Position numbers and translations under genes: made by a program. A stretch of 64,000 nt of DNA from Betaproteobacteria bacterium (GTDB taxonomy: Bacteria; Pseudomonadota; Gammaproteobacteria; Burkholderiales; Burkholderiaceae). The DNA lies in NCBI GenBank assembly GCA_947453825.1, contig CANGHN010000010.1, positions 1 through 64,000 on the forward strand, given 5' to 3'. Below the pieces are notes generated by a model. The model searched no databases. It was not told where the DNA came from and saw only the letters and a program-made list of their open reading frames with translations. Positions 47,979 through 58,006 of the stretch are shown in pieces (the first letter of the stretch is position 1; each line of letters opens with the position of its first letter).

Positions 47979-48494
47979 ATGTCGAGCAAAACAGTGATTT
48001 ACACCCCCCTTTCTGGTGGCCTCTTGATGGTGTTTTCCTGTCTGGGTCTGCTCCTTTTGACGGGCTGTGCCAATGTCATACCCCCATGTAATGCCAAAAC
48101 TAGTCCGCCTAGCAGTGAATTACGCAATACCAAATGGGAGCTGACACGCTGGAATTTGCCACCTAATAGCAATGGTGAGGTTCGTACCCGTCAAATTCCC
48201 CAGGGAGAAGCAAGCAACCCGATTCAAATTACCTTTGATGAAAATGCTCAACGTCTGAGTGGCTTTACTGGATGCAACCGATTCACTGCACAATTAGATG
48301 AAGATAGTCGCGGCTTTACGATAAGCAAAATTGCCAGCACCAAAATGGCATGTACTCCACAGCGTATGGAACTTGAGAATGATTTTCTTTACGAGCTCAA
48401 TGACTATCGCAGCATCGTACGCAACGGCGATCAATTACTCATGATTGGCACAGATCGTGAAGTACTCAGCTTTAATCAGCGTCCTACAAAATAA
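47979..48494 (+). CDS. META-domain lipoprotein (HslJ-like)
   Basis: 171 residues with an N-terminal hydrophobic signal and lipobox LLLTGC, so probably attached to a membrane. The META domain follows (LRNTKWELTRWN, LSGFTGCNRFTAQ, ISKIASTKMACTP), as in E. coli HslJ, a heat-inducible protein tied to novobiocin tolerance. Two Cys in the domain (GCNRF, MACTP) are conserved. It precedes a small membrane-protein gene by 33 bases. Confidence 0.88.
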   Translation: MSSKTVIYTPLSGGLLMVFSCLGLLLLTGCANVIPPCNAKTSPPSSELRNTKWELTRWNLPPNSNGEVRTRQIPQGEASNPIQITFDENAQRLSGFTGCNRFTAQLDEDSRGFTISKIASTKMACTPQRMELENDFLYELNDYRSIVRNGDQLLMIGTDREVLSFNQRPTK

Positions 48495-48527
48495 GGCGAT
48501 ATCAATTTATTCGCCACAGAAAGACTC

Positions 48528-48974
48528 ATGAAAAAATCTAAACTCATTTTTTGCGCACTTGGTTTATTGCTTCCAGGATCTGGCTTTAACTGCTTCTATC
48601 TTCAGGGCTGGAAATCTTTTTGGGCATGGTCACAACTTTTTGCCTTGCTTGGAGGTGTTGCTGGCTGGATCATTCTTAAAGATGCCCACTTGCATTCTGC
48701 GCCCGGTTGGATACTCATCACCTTTGGCTTTATTGCTATCGAAGCAAGTTGGTTAACTACGATTGCCTTTGGACTCAGACTTGATGAAAAATGGGATGCA
48801 CAATTTAATCCTGGTATTGCAGAAGATCAACGCACCCAATCTGGTTGGCCAGTCATCTTAACTGTGATCTTCTCTCTCGTACTTGGTGCGGGCGTGATGA
48901 TGACTTTTTTAGCCATCGCTTTTGAGCAATTCTTTATTTCTCAGATCTATGAAGCAAAAAAACTATCTCAGTAA
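48528..48974 (+). CDS. small multi-pass membrane protein
   Basis: 148 residues with about four hydrophobic spans. The N-terminal stretch LLLPGSGFNCFYLQGWKSFWAWSQ resembles the TM2-domain pattern of a Gly-rich turn before a span, but no family can be assigned. A terminator hairpin overlaps its stop codon. It may be co-transcribed with the lipoprotein gene. Confidence 0.7.
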   Translation: MKKSKLIFCALGLLLPGSGFNCFYLQGWKSFWAWSQLFALLGGVAGWIILKDAHLHSAPGWILITFGFIAIEASWLTTIAFGLRLDEKWDAQFNPGIAEDQRTQSGWPVILTVIFSLVLGAGVMMTFLAIAFEQFFISQIYEAKKLSQ

Positions 48975-48989
48975 TTGCAGATAGTTTTT
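48958..48989 (+). terminator. terminator overlapping a stop codon
   Basis: Arms AAAAACTATCT and AGATAGTTTTT pair over 11 bp around a 10-base loop that contains the TAA of the membrane-protein gene. The stem is AT-rich, but the T-run is good. It may also serve the convergent acyl-CoA dehydrogenase gene. Confidence 0.65.
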
Positions 48990-49024
48990 CAGACTCACTC
49001 TGAAGATGATTAATTCTAGCGCTA

Positions 49025-50812
49025 CTAGAACTGCTCAAGCTCTAGAGCATTGGTAGACTCGCCGCCTTCAACAATAGAAGTAGCCAAAGCCTGTGCTTGG
49101 GGCAATATATTTTCAGCAAAGAAACGGGCAGTAGCAATCTTGGCGCTATAAAAAGTAGGATCGCTAGTGCGCAAACGCTCTGCTGCTAAAAGGCTGCGAG
49201 CCATTTGCCAGCCCCCAAACACTATGCCTGATAAACGCAAATAAGCAAAGCTACCTGCATAGACTGCTTTAACATCACATTTTGCATTAGCCAAAATATA
49301 AGCTACTGCCTCTTCATATGCTGCGCGCCCTAGCGACAATTGCTTTAATACTGCCTTGGCATCCGCAGTGCCACTAGCAACTAACTCTTTTTCTGTATCC
49401 GTAATTTTCTGTGAGAGTAGCTTGGCGATAGCACCGCCATCGCGCACTGTCTTTCTACCCACCAAATCATTTGCCTGAATTGCAGTAGTGCCTTCATAGA
49501 TAGTCAAGATACGAGCGTCACGGTAATGCTGTGCGGCACCAGTTTCTTCAATAAAGCCCATGCCACCATGCACTTGCACGCCTAAGCTAGCCACTTCGAT
49601 CGACATCTCAGTTGAGAAGCCTTTAACAATAGGAACTAAATATTCATAAACCGCTTGATTGAACTTACGAGCAGCCTCATCTGGTGCAGCATGTTGCGCA
49701 TCATACGCAGCAGCAGCGTAATAAGCCAATGCACGAGAAGCTTCTGTGTAAGCACGCATCGTCATGAGCATGCGCTTGACATCGGGCTGATGAATAATCG
49801 CAACTGGACCCGGAGAGCCCGCTAGATCACGACTTTGAACGCGGTCTTTCGCATACTGAACGGCCTTTTGGTATGCGCGCTCAGCAAGTGCCACTCCTTG
49901 CACACCCACAGCAAAGCGGGCTGCATTCATCATCACAAACATATACTCCAGGCCGCGATTCTCTTCACCAACAAGATAGCCAATCGCGCCGCCATGATCA
50001 CCAAACTGCAGCACTGCGGTAGGGCTCGCTTTAATACCCAACTTGTGCTCGATGGAAACGCAATGGACATCATTGCGCTCACCCACAGAACCATCTTGGT
50101 TTACTAAAAACTTGGGCACTACAAATAAGGAGATGCCCTTCACACCCTCTGGCGCATCTTGTGTTCTCGCCAAGACTAAATGAATAATATTTTGGGCCAT
50201 ATCATGCTCACCATAGGTGATGTAGATCTTGGTACCAAATATCTTGTAGCTACCGTCACCCTCAGGTATAGCTTTCGAGCGCACCATGGATAAATCAGAA
50301 CCCGCTTGTGGCTCTGTTAAACACATTGAACCCGTCCACTCACCAGAAATCATCTTTGGAACAAATTGCTCCTGGAGTTCTGGGCTGGCTGCCGTTAGTA
50401 GAGCCTCGATTGCGCCGTCAGTTAGCAAAGGGCATAAGGCAAAGGAAAGATTGGCTGAGTTCACCATCTCCAAGCAGGCAGTAGAAATTAATTTGGGTAA
50501 GCCCTGACCACCAAATTCTGCCGGATGAATCACGCCCTGCCAGCCTGCAGCAGCGTACTGCTCAAAAGCCTCTTTAAATCCTGGGCTAGTACTAACAACA
50601 CCTTCTTTAAAAGAGCTTGGCTGTTGATCACCAGACCAATTTAATGGCGCTACAACATCTTGATTAAATTTGGCTGACTCTTCCAAAATAGCAGCCGCTA
50701 AATCAAGGTCAGCCCCAGCTTGTTCATAAGAAGGATAAGCAACTATATCCGCCAGTCCCGCTAATTCGTTCATCACAAACAGCATGTCTTTCACTGGGGC
50801 ATGGTATGACAT
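49025..50812 (-). CDS. acyl-CoA dehydrogenase, long (about 600-residue) type
   Basis: 595 residues with the N-terminal, middle (CLTEPQAGSDLSMVRSKA) and C-terminal FAD domains of the family, plus the extra C-terminal domain of the long type that includes DmdC-like enzymes. The catalytic Glu lies in ILTIYEGTTAIQ. Electrons go to ETF, encoded immediately upstream (14-base gap). The chain length preferred is not readable from sequence; methylthiopropanoyl-CoA or medium-chain substrates are both possible. Confidence 0.92.
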   Translation of the reverse strand: MSYHAPVKDMLFVMNELAGLADIVAYPSYEQAGADLDLAAAILEESAKFNQDVVAPLNWSGDQQPSSFKEGVVSTSPGFKEAFEQYAAAGWQGVIHPAEFGGQGLPKLISTACLEMVNSANLSFALCPLLTDGAIEALLTAASPELQEQFVPKMISGEWTGSMCLTEPQAGSDLSMVRSKAIPEGDGSYKIFGTKIYITYGEHDMAQNIIHLVLARTQDAPEGVKGISLFVVPKFLVNQDGSVGERNDVHCVSIEHKLGIKASPTAVLQFGDHGGAIGYLVGEENRGLEYMFVMMNAARFAVGVQGVALAERAYQKAVQYAKDRVQSRDLAGSPGPVAIIHQPDVKRMLMTMRAYTEASRALAYYAAAAYDAQHAAPDEAARKFNQAVYEYLVPIVKGFSTEMSIEVASLGVQVHGGMGFIEETGAAQHYRDARILTIYEGTTAIQANDLVGRKTVRDGGAIAKLLSQKITDTEKELVASGTADAKAVLKQLSLGRAAYEEAVAYILANAKCDVKAVYAGSFAYLRLSGIVFGGWQMARSLLAAERLRTSDPTFYSAKIATARFFAENILPQAQALATSIVEGGESTNALELEQF

Positions 50813-50826
50813 TACAACTCCTCTTA

Positions 50827-51762
50827 TTAGCTCAATGCTTTAGTCAACTCAGGAACTGCAGTGAACAGGTCGGCAACCAATCCATAGTCAGCAACGCTAA
50901 AAATCGGCGCCTCTGGATCTTTATTGATTGCAACAATCACTTTAGAGTCTTTCATACCCGCCAAGTGCTGAATTGCGCCCGAGATACCAACAGCTACATA
51001 CAACAGCGGGGCAACAATCTTGCCAGTCTGGCCTACCTGGTAATCATTGGGAACATAACCGGCATCAACTGCAGCGCGAGATGCACCCAGGGCCGCACCC
51101 AACTTATCTGCTAAGGGTGCAATCAATTCTTGATACTTCTCACCAGAACCTAGACCACGACCGCCAGAGACAATAATCTTGGCTGCAGTGAGTTCTGGGC
51201 GATCTGATTTAGTAAGCTCACGACCAACAAAAGAAGATTTACCGGCAGACTCAACAGATGCAAGCTTTTCAATGGCAGCAGATCCGCCAGTTTCGGCGAT
51301 AGGATCAAAACCAGTTGTGCGCACGGTAATGACTTTGACACCATCGCTTGACTGAACAGTAGCTATTGCATTGCCTGCATAGATGGGTCGCTCAAAAGTA
51401 TCTGCACTCACTACCTTAATAATGTCTGATAACTGAGCAACATCAAGCTTAGCTGCCACACGTGGCATCACATTCTTACCGTTTGCAGTCGCTGGCGCCA
51501 ATAAGTGACTGTAATTGCTAGCGATTGCCAGAATCTGGGCCGCTAATGGTTCGGCCAACTGATCCGCTAATGCAGGACTATCCACTTGAATGACTTTACG
51601 CACACCAGGAATCTGTGCAGCGGCACTAGCAGCAGCATCAGCACCACTGCCAGCTAGCAGAATATCCACTTCTGGTGAGCATTGGAGGGCTGCAGCAACT
51701 GTATTGAGTGTTGCGGCTTTTAAAGATTGATTATCGTGTTCAGCAATAACGAGAGCAGCCAT
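50827..51762 (-). CDS. etfA: electron transfer flavoprotein, alpha subunit
   Basis: 311 residues. FAD-binding C-terminal pattern is clear ([64 protein letters not shown]). Its ATG is directly adjacent to the etfB stop. Together they carry electrons from acyl-CoA dehydrogenases to the membrane ETF-ubiquinone oxidoreductase, which is not in the window. Confidence 0.96.
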   Translation of the reverse strand: MAALVIAEHDNQSLKAATLNTVAAALQCSPEVDILLAGSGADAAASAAAQIPGVRKVIQVDSPALADQLAEPLAAQILAIASNYSHLLAPATANGKNVMPRVAAKLDVAQLSDIIKVVSADTFERPIYAGNAIATVQSSDGVKVITVRTTGFDPIAETGGSAAIEKLASVESAGKSSFVGRELTKSDRPELTAAKIIVSGGRGLGSGEKYQELIAPLADKLGAALGASRAAVDAGYVPNDYQVGQTGKIVAPLLYVAVGISGAIQHLAGMKDSKVIVAINKDPEAPIFSVADYGLVADLFTAVPELTKALS

Positions 51763-52512
51763 TTAAATCACCTTCGCTTCATTTTTTAATTTTTCAACCA
51801 GGGCCGCTACATCAGCAACCATGACACCTGCAGTGCGCTTCGGTGGTTCTTCTACTTTGAGGGTCTTTAAGCGAGGTGAGATATCTACTCCCAAATCCTC
51901 GGGCTTAATAATCTCAATAGTCTTTTTCTTAGCCTTCATGATGTTAGGCAATGTCACATAACGCGGCTCATTGAGGCGTAAGTCTGTCGTGATGACGGCT
52001 GGTAAAGACAAGGCAATCGTTTCTAAACCGCCATCTACCTCACGAGTGACCGTTGCTTTGCCATCAGCCACAAGGACCTTAGAGGCAAAGGTAGCTTGCG
52101 GAATATCTAGGAGACTGGCGAGCATCTGACCTGTTTGATTACTGTCATCATCAATGGCTTGTTTACCCAGAATCATGATCTGTACTTGTTCTTTATCAGC
52201 CAGCGCCTTGAGAAGCTTAGCAACCGCTAAGGGCTGCAAGTCTGCATCAGACTCGACTAGGATGGCGCGATCAGCACCAATAGCTAACGCAGTGCGCAGT
52301 GTTTCTTGACATTGCGTAACGCCAGCTGTGACCACCACAATCTCTGTTGCAATACCAGCCTCTTTTAGACGAACAGCTTCTTCAACAGCGATTTCATCAA
52401 AAGGATTCATACTCATTTTGACATTAGCAATATCGACGCCAGAGTGATCTGACTTGACACGAACTTTAACGTTGTAATCAACGACTCGTTTTACTGCAAC
52501 CAAAATCTTCAT
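51763..52512 (-). CDS. etfB: electron transfer flavoprotein, beta subunit
   Basis: 249 residues ([54 protein letters not shown]). It binds AMP and completes the FAD site of EtfA. It is the first gene of the etfB-etfA-acyl-CoA dehydrogenase run. The 52513-52598 gap to the acyl-CoA synthetase gene shows nothing distinctive. Confidence 0.96.
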   Translation of the reverse strand: MKILVAVKRVVDYNVKVRVKSDHSGVDIANVKMSMNPFDEIAVEEAVRLKEAGIATEIVVVTAGVTQCQETLRTALAIGADRAILVESDADLQPLAVAKLLKALADKEQVQIMILGKQAIDDDSNQTGQMLASLLDIPQATFASKVLVADGKATVTREVDGGLETIALSLPAVITTDLRLNEPRYVTLPNIMKAKKKTIEIIKPEDLGVDISPRLKTLKVEEPPKRTAGVMVADVAALVEKLKNEAKVI

Positions 52513-52598
52513 CCTACAAACCTCTCTAATATAGAAATTGAGGATAAACTCTCAATTAAAAAGCACGATCGTATTATTTTACCTGATTCTCTATCTGA

Positions 52599-54254
52599 CT
52601 AGACATCAATAGCGGTAGCCGAGCCAGCCTGCTTGCGTAGCTCAAACTTCTGAATTTTGCCCGTTGAGGTCTTAGGTAGTTCGCCAAAGACAATCGCCTT
52701 GGGAACCTTAAAGCCCGCTAAATGTTGCTTACAGTGGGCAATGATGTCCGCTGGAGTCACCTGAACGCCCGGCTTAATCTCTAAAAAAGCACATGGCGTC
52801 TCGCCCCATTTTGGATCTGGTTTGGCAACCACTGCAGCCGCAATGACGGCTGGGTGACGATATAAGACATCTTCCACCTCAATAGACGAAATATTTTCCC
52901 CGCCAGAAATAATGATGTCTTTACTACGATCTTTAATTTTGATGTAGCCATCAGGATTCATGACCGCTAAATCGCCAGAATGAAACCAACCTCCTGTAAA
53001 TGCTTCTTGGGTTGCTTTTTCATTCTTTAAGTAACCCTTCATGGCGATATTGCCCTTAAACATAATTTCACCCATTGTCTCGCCATCAGATGGTACGGGC
53101 TTCATGGTTTCTGGATTGAGAACCGTGATCGCTTGTTGCAAGTGATAACGAACACCTTGACGAGCATTCAAACGGGCACGTTCACCTATATCTAAATCAT
53201 CCCACTCATCTTGCTGCACACACACGGCAGCAGGTCCATAGGTCTCTGTCAAACCATACACATGAGTGATTTCGAAACCAAGCTTCTCCATACCTTCAAT
53301 GATCGATGCTGGCGGTGCAGCCCCAGCAATCAAGCCCTTCACGCCAGATGGCACGCCCACCTTCATTTCATCAGGAGCATTCACTAAGAGGTTGTGAACA
53401 ATCGGCGCAGCACAGTAATGCGTCACACCATATTCTTTAATTGCCGCAAAGATATGCTGGGCATCAACGCGACGCAAGCAAACATTGATGCCAGCACGCG
53501 CAGCGATCGTCCATGGAAAACACCAGCCATTGCAATGAAACATCGGCAAGGTCCATAAATATACTGGGTGCTTATTGAGATCCCAATCTAATATATTAGA
53601 AATTGCATTGATTGCTGCACCACGATGGTGATAGACAACCCCCTTAGGGTTGCCCGTGGTGCCAGAGGTGTAGTTCAAGCAAATAGCTTGCCACTCATCT
53701 ACCGGTACTTGCCATACAAAATGCGGATCTCCTGTAGAGAGGAGTGTTTCATAAGTCATTGTTCCTAGCTTTTCACCAGGTACATCAAATTCTGTTTCCT
53801 CAACATCAATCACCAAAATATCTCGACCACTTTCTTTCTTGGCAATCTCTAACGCTTTTTTCATCACCCCTGAAAATTCAGGGTCCACAATGACCGCCTT
53901 CGCCTCACCATGATTGAGCATGAAAGCAATGGATTCTGGATCTAAACGCGTGTTTAAAGAATTCAATACCGCCCCTGACATCGGCACCCCAAAGTGGGCC
54001 TCCACCATGGGCGGGGTGTTTGGTAACATCACCGCGACAGTATCACCAAGACCAATACCCTGTTTTTGCAAGGCACTTGCAAGGCGCCGGCAACGCTCAT
54101 AGGTTTGACCCCAGGTCTGACGGAGCTTCCCATGAATAATAGCCGTTTTATTAGGATAGATTTCTGCCGAGCGCTCTAAAAATAAGAGTGGCGTTATTGG
54201 GGTGTGGTTAGCAGAATTGCGCTCTAAACCTTGCTCATAAATATTTGTCATCAT
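52599..54254 (-). CDS. acyl-CoA synthetase (AMP-forming)
   Basis: 551 residues of the adenylate-forming family. The P-loop LNYTSGTTGNPKGVVYHH, the GLTETYGP A5 motif and the C-terminal GGENISS and catalytic Lys (PKTSTGKIQKFELR) are all present. Relatives act on medium-chain fatty acids or 3-methylmercaptopropionate. ATG 54254 or the adjacent ATG 54251 can serve as start; AAGGTGC lies just upstream. Same strand as etf and the dehydrogenase, so it supplies their acyl-CoA. Confidence 0.93.
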   Translation of the reverse strand: MMTNIYEQGLERNSANHTPITPLLFLERSAEIYPNKTAIIHGKLRQTWGQTYERCRRLASALQKQGIGLGDTVAVMLPNTPPMVEAHFGVPMSGAVLNSLNTRLDPESIAFMLNHGEAKAVIVDPEFSGVMKKALEIAKKESGRDILVIDVEETEFDVPGEKLGTMTYETLLSTGDPHFVWQVPVDEWQAICLNYTSGTTGNPKGVVYHHRGAAINAISNILDWDLNKHPVYLWTLPMFHCNGWCFPWTIAARAGINVCLRRVDAQHIFAAIKEYGVTHYCAAPIVHNLLVNAPDEMKVGVPSGVKGLIAGAAPPASIIEGMEKLGFEITHVYGLTETYGPAAVCVQQDEWDDLDIGERARLNARQGVRYHLQQAITVLNPETMKPVPSDGETMGEIMFKGNIAMKGYLKNEKATQEAFTGGWFHSGDLAVMNPDGYIKIKDRSKDIIISGGENISSIEVEDVLYRHPAVIAAAVVAKPDPKWGETPCAFLEIKPGVQVTPADIIAHCKQHLAGFKVPKAIVFGELPKTSTGKIQKFELRKQAGSATAIDV

Positions 54255-54281
54255 GCACCTTCGATCAATGTTCTGGATTGA

Positions 54282-55202
54282 TTAAATATCAGCTAAAGCC
54301 TTCACATGAGCTACAACACTGCGACCTAATGCAGAAAGGTTGTAACCACCTTCTAAACAACTCACAATACGCCCATCAGCGTAATCATTCGCAACTTCTT
54401 TAAGGCGTTTAGTCATCCAGACATAATCATCTTCGACTAAACCCATCTGCCCTAAATCATCTTCACGATGCGCATCAAAGCCAGCAGATATGATGATGAG
54501 TTGTGGCTCAAAATTTCGTAGGGCAGGTAGCCAGCGCTCCTCTACGATAGAGCGCACAACATCACCCCGGGTAGATGCAGGCAGAGGTACATTGACCATA
54601 TTTTCAGTGGAATCTAAGCCACTATAGGGGTAGAAAGGATGCTGAAAGAAGCTACACATCAGCACATGCGGATCATTCAAGAAGGCTGCTTCAGTACCAT
54701 TACCGTGATGCACATCAAAATCGATGATGGCTACCCGCTCAATCCCATAAGTCTCCATCGCGTAGCGCGCTGCAATCGCTACGTTATCAAATACACAAAA
54801 TCCCATCGAGCGCGTTGGCTCTGCGTGATGTCCTGGTGGTCTTACTGCACAAAATACATTCTCCACTTCCCCCTTCATCACCGCATCAACACCAGCAATA
54901 GCGGCACCAGCTGCGCGTAATGAAGCTCGATAGGTGTGTGGGTTCATAATCGTATCGCCATCCAGCATGAAATAACCACTCTTGGGAGCGCGATCTCTAA
55001 CAAAAGCAACATGATCCGGGCTGTGCACTAACTCAAGCTGGTCTTCGGTTGCTAAAGGCGCCTCTAAATGCTGCAGAAAGCGATCAACGCCGCTACGGAT
55101 CAATTGATCATTGATTGCCTGAATTCTTTCAGGGCACTCCGGGTGATGACTACCCATCTCATGCTTTAAGAAGTCGGTATGGGTTATGTATCCTGTGGTC
55201 AT
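54282..55202 (-). CDS. histone deacetylase family protein
   Basis: 306 residues of the arginase/deacetylase fold. Zinc and catalytic residues are visible: RPPGHHAEPTRSMGFC (the two His), DFDVHHGNGTE (Asp and His ligands) and SAGFDAHREDDLG (Asp ligand). Bacterial relatives remove acetyl groups from polyamines or acetylated lysine. It lies 27 bases before the acyl-CoA synthetase start on the same strand, which may link it with control of acyl-CoA enzymes by deacylation; this is inference. Confidence 0.92.
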   Translation of the reverse strand: MTTGYITHTDFLKHEMGSHHPECPERIQAINDQLIRSGVDRFLQHLEAPLATEDQLELVHSPDHVAFVRDRAPKSGYFMLDGDTIMNPHTYRASLRAAGAAIAGVDAVMKGEVENVFCAVRPPGHHAEPTRSMGFCVFDNVAIAARYAMETYGIERVAIIDFDVHHGNGTEAAFLNDPHVLMCSFFQHPFYPYSGLDSTENMVNVPLPASTRGDVVRSIVEERWLPALRNFEPQLIIISAGFDAHREDDLGQMGLVEDDYVWMTKRLKEVANDYADGRIVSCLEGGYNLSALGRSVVAHVKALADI

Positions 55203-55286
55203 TGCCTCAAATCCTCGATAGCCAAACGATTGTTTTTTAATCTAATAAAACGTCAGTGAAGCTCTAAAAAAATCTATACTGCTCGC

Positions 55287-56540
55287 ATGAACGTACGCGT
55301 CCTCTACTTAATACTGGCCCTAGCTCTTACTGCCTGCTCTAGCGCCCCCAAGCAACAAAATAGCGTCGAGCAGACCATCGTAAACCAAGCAGACGATGCT
55401 GCTGCTGAGGCCCGCTTTAGCCAAAACCTCAATGAGCTCCTTACCCAGGTCTCCCAGACCCAAAATATCCCTCTTTCAACCCTAGAATCAGGCTTCTTCG
55501 ATGCTAAAACGATTCCCTCAATACGCAAATTGGTATTACCCCCATCGGGAGCCTTTAAGAAAAATTGGCTGGTTTATCGCAAGCGCTTTGTTGAGCCCGT
55601 CCGTCTGAAGGCTGGAAGGGCCTTTTGGGATGAAAACCAGGCTTACTTAAGTCAAGTAGCTCAAGATACCGGAGTGCCTGCTGAGATTATTGTGGCCATT
55701 ATTGGTATTGAAACTATCTACGGGCGGCAAACCGGAAATTTCCGGGTCAAAGACGTACTGTCAACCCTAGCCTTTAGTTATCCAGAAACCCCTAATAAGG
55801 CGGCACGGGAGCAACTTTTTAAAGATCAACTGAAGGAACTCATTCTGCTCTGCTGGAGCGAAGCAGGCGGCAAAACTCAGGGAGTTACTTCAGGAGTCAA
55901 TCAGTCTCGCTTAAATGCCTGCCTGAATCAAAATAGTTCCTATGCGGGTGCTATTGGATTGCCTCAATTCATGCCCAGCAGCATCCGCAGTTTTGCAGTG
56001 GATGGAGATGGGGATGGTCGCATCGATCTAAAGCAAAGCCCCAAAGACGCTATTGCCAGCGTTGCTAACTTCATGAAAAAACATGGGTGGCAAACGGGAA
56101 TGCCAATCTCCTTCCCTGTTCAGGCAGACGCAATTGAGGCTGCCAAGAACTTAGCTGATGGTGAACCTCAACTCAAGCACACTGTTCAAGAGCTCATTGA
56201 TAAAGGCATTCTGACAAAGCAACAAGGCGATCTACAAAGTGGTGGCGTCGAGCCGCAAAGTAAAGCATTCATTGTGGATCTACCTTATCCCGATAAGGAC
56301 GGTAACGATCAAGCGCAATATTTTGTAGGTCTCAATAATTTCTTAACGATCGTGCAATATAACCGCAGTTACTTCTATGCACAAAGTGTTGCAGAGTTTG
56401 CGCAAGCCTTGGGATATAAAAATCAAAGTGTGGTTCCAACTGAAAATACCAGCAAGAAGAGTGGTAGCAAGACTGCTAGTGAAAAATCAAAAACAAAGAA
56501 ATTGGGAGCCAAGAAAAAATCGAAGTCCACAGAACTCTGA
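55287..56540 (+). CDS. mltB: membrane-bound lytic murein transglycosylase B
   Basis: 417 residues; a lipoprotein (lipobox LALTAC, Cys17) that cuts peptidoglycan to anhydromuropeptides. The catalytic Glu is in AIIGIETIYGRQTGNFRV, and the fold motifs SYAGAIGLPQFMPSSIRSFA and DGDGDGRIDL follow. A Lys/Ser-rich tail of about 35 residues closes the protein, unlike E. coli MltB. It converges with cysM without a gap (56540/56541). Confidence 0.94.
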   Translation: MNVRVLYLILALALTACSSAPKQQNSVEQTIVNQADDAAAEARFSQNLNELLTQVSQTQNIPLSTLESGFFDAKTIPSIRKLVLPPSGAFKKNWLVYRKRFVEPVRLKAGRAFWDENQAYLSQVAQDTGVPAEIIVAIIGIETIYGRQTGNFRVKDVLSTLAFSYPETPNKAAREQLFKDQLKELILLCWSEAGGKTQGVTSGVNQSRLNACLNQNSSYAGAIGLPQFMPSSIRSFAVDGDGDGRIDLKQSPKDAIASVANFMKKHGWQTGMPISFPVQADAIEAAKNLADGEPQLKHTVQELIDKGILTKQQGDLQSGGVEPQSKAFIVDLPYPDKDGNDQAQYFVGLNNFLTIVQYNRSYFYAQSVAEFAQALGYKNQSVVPTENTSKKSGSKTASEKSKTKKLGAKKKSKSTEL

Positions 56541-57452
56541 TTAGGCTGGAAATACTCCAGTAGACAGGTAGCGATCACCGCGGTCACAGACAATAAACAC
56601 AATCGTGGCATTTTCAACTTGACGCGCAACCCGCAAGGCCACCACCAAAGCTCCGCCCGCAGAGATCCCGCAAAAAATTCCCTCTTGTGCCGCCAAGCGA
56701 CGAGCCATCTCCTCAGCATCCGCTTGGCTAACGTATTCAATCCGATCTACTTTGTCGCCCTGATAAATCTTTGGCAAATATTCGGGAGCCCACTTCCGAA
56801 TTCCCGGAATTTGCGAACCCTCCTCAGGTTGAGCGCCAATAATTTGAATATTGGGATTCATAGACTTGAGATAGGTAGAGACACCAGTAATCGTTCCGGT
56901 AGTGCCCATAGCAGAAATGAAATGGGTAATCTGGCCATCGGTATCACGCCAAATCTCTGGGCCAGTGGTTTCAATATGTGCTCTTGGATTATCGGGATTG
57001 GCAAATTGATCAAGTAATCTACCGCGACCTTCACGTTGAAGTTGCAGGGCGTAATCTCTAGCAAACTCCATCCCACCAGATGCAGCTGTCAGAATCAGTT
57101 CGGCACCGTAAGCGGCCATACTTTGGCGCCGCTCAATACTTTGATTTTCTGGCATCACTAAAATCATTTTGTAGCCGAGCATTGCTGCAGTCATGGCTAA
57201 TGCAATTCCAGTGTTACCGCTAGTCGCCTCAATGAGGGTATCACCCGGTCTAATCTCGCCACGCTCCTGTGCGCGCATGATCATGGATAAGGCAGGTCGG
57301 TCTTTGACCGACCCCGCTGGATTGTTACCCTCCAACTTACCCAAGATCACATTAGATCGGGATTCATTCTCCAACCCTGGAATGCGTTGCAGACGAACCA
57401 AAGGCGTATTGCCAACAGTTTGTGAAATAGTTAAGTAGGAGGGTTTACTCAT
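56541..57452 (-). CDS. cysM: cysteine synthase B
   Basis: 303 residues of PLP enzyme that makes cysteine from O-acetylserine. Full-length match to E. coli CysM; the PLP Lys is in NPAGSVKDRPALSM, and phosphate binding is by EATSGNTGIALAM. CysM rather than CysK is supported by the RRxxMAAYGAELILT and CDRGDRYLSTGVF stretches. It converges with mltB; the gap to the ComEA-like gene is 41 bases. Confidence 0.95.
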   Translation of the reverse strand: MSKPSYLTISQTVGNTPLVRLQRIPGLENESRSNVILGKLEGNNPAGSVKDRPALSMIMRAQERGEIRPGDTLIEATSGNTGIALAMTAAMLGYKMILVMPENQSIERRQSMAAYGAELILTAASGGMEFARDYALQLQREGRGRLLDQFANPDNPRAHIETTGPEIWRDTDGQITHFISAMGTTGTITGVSTYLKSMNPNIQIIGAQPEEGSQIPGIRKWAPEYLPKIYQGDKVDRIEYVSQADAEEMARRLAAQEGIFCGISAGGALVVALRVARQVENATIVFIVCDRGDRYLSTGVFPA

Positions 57453-57493
57453 AGAGCCATTTTAGCCATAAGCTCAACTAAGCACGAAAGGGC

Positions 57494-57919
57494 TTAATTT
57501 CTACGATTTGATCCCGCACGCTCCGGCTGATGACGAGTATTAGCCTGATTGCGAGAAGGACGTCTGCTAGAGGCTCCACCCTCTTTTTTAGTCCGGCCAT
57601 TAGGCTCCCGAAAAGAGCTGGGTGCTTCAATGGTTAAACCGTTATCTACCATTTTTTCAACCGATTTCATACCAATACCACGAACACGTTTTTGCAAATC
57701 ATTGGCATCTTGGAAATGGCCGCCATCAAGTCGCTCAGCAATGATTGTTTTGGCTTTAGCTGGTCCGATCCCTTTAATACTCTCCAGCTCTGATTGAGTG
57801 GCCGTATTGACATTAATGGGTGATGCAAGCACAGCGCCTGCACCCACAAATAAAGCAATTGATACAACAGCAAGCCTTAGCAAACCTTGTACATCAGTAA
57901 TATTCAAAAACTTCGTCAT
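57494..57919 (-). CDS. ComEA-like helix-hairpin-helix protein
   Basis: 141 residues from ATG 57919, preceded by CAGGAGAATCT. A signal or anchor segment (LLRLAVVSIALFVGAGAVLA) is followed by the ComEA helix-hairpin-helix (PINVNTATQSELESIKGIGP, then AKTIIAERLDGG) and a low-complexity basic tail rich in Arg, Asn and Ser. ComEA binds incoming DNA in the periplasm during transformation. No comEC or pilus gene is near, and many such proteins in non-competent species are uncharacterised. Confidence 0.85.
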   Translation of the reverse strand: MTKFLNITDVQGLLRLAVVSIALFVGAGAVLASPINVNTATQSELESIKGIGPAKAKTIIAERLDGGHFQDANDLQKRVRGIGMKSVEKMVDNGLTIEAPSSFREPNGRTKKEGGASSRRPSRNQANTRHQPERAGSNRRN

Positions 57920-57942
57920 AGATTCTCCTGTAGTCAATAAAA

Positions 57943-57971
57943 AATCCACGAACAGCAAGTGCGCGTGGATT
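57943..57971 (-). terminator. intrinsic terminator of the LPS-sugar operon
   Basis: AATCCACG and CGTGGATT pair over 8 bp around a 13-base loop, and the minus strand continues TTTTATT. It lies 36 bases after hldD and before the ComEA-like gene. Confidence 0.75.
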
Positions 57972-58006
57972 GTCTACAACGTCAGGGTCAGTCTAGGGTT
58001 GACGAA

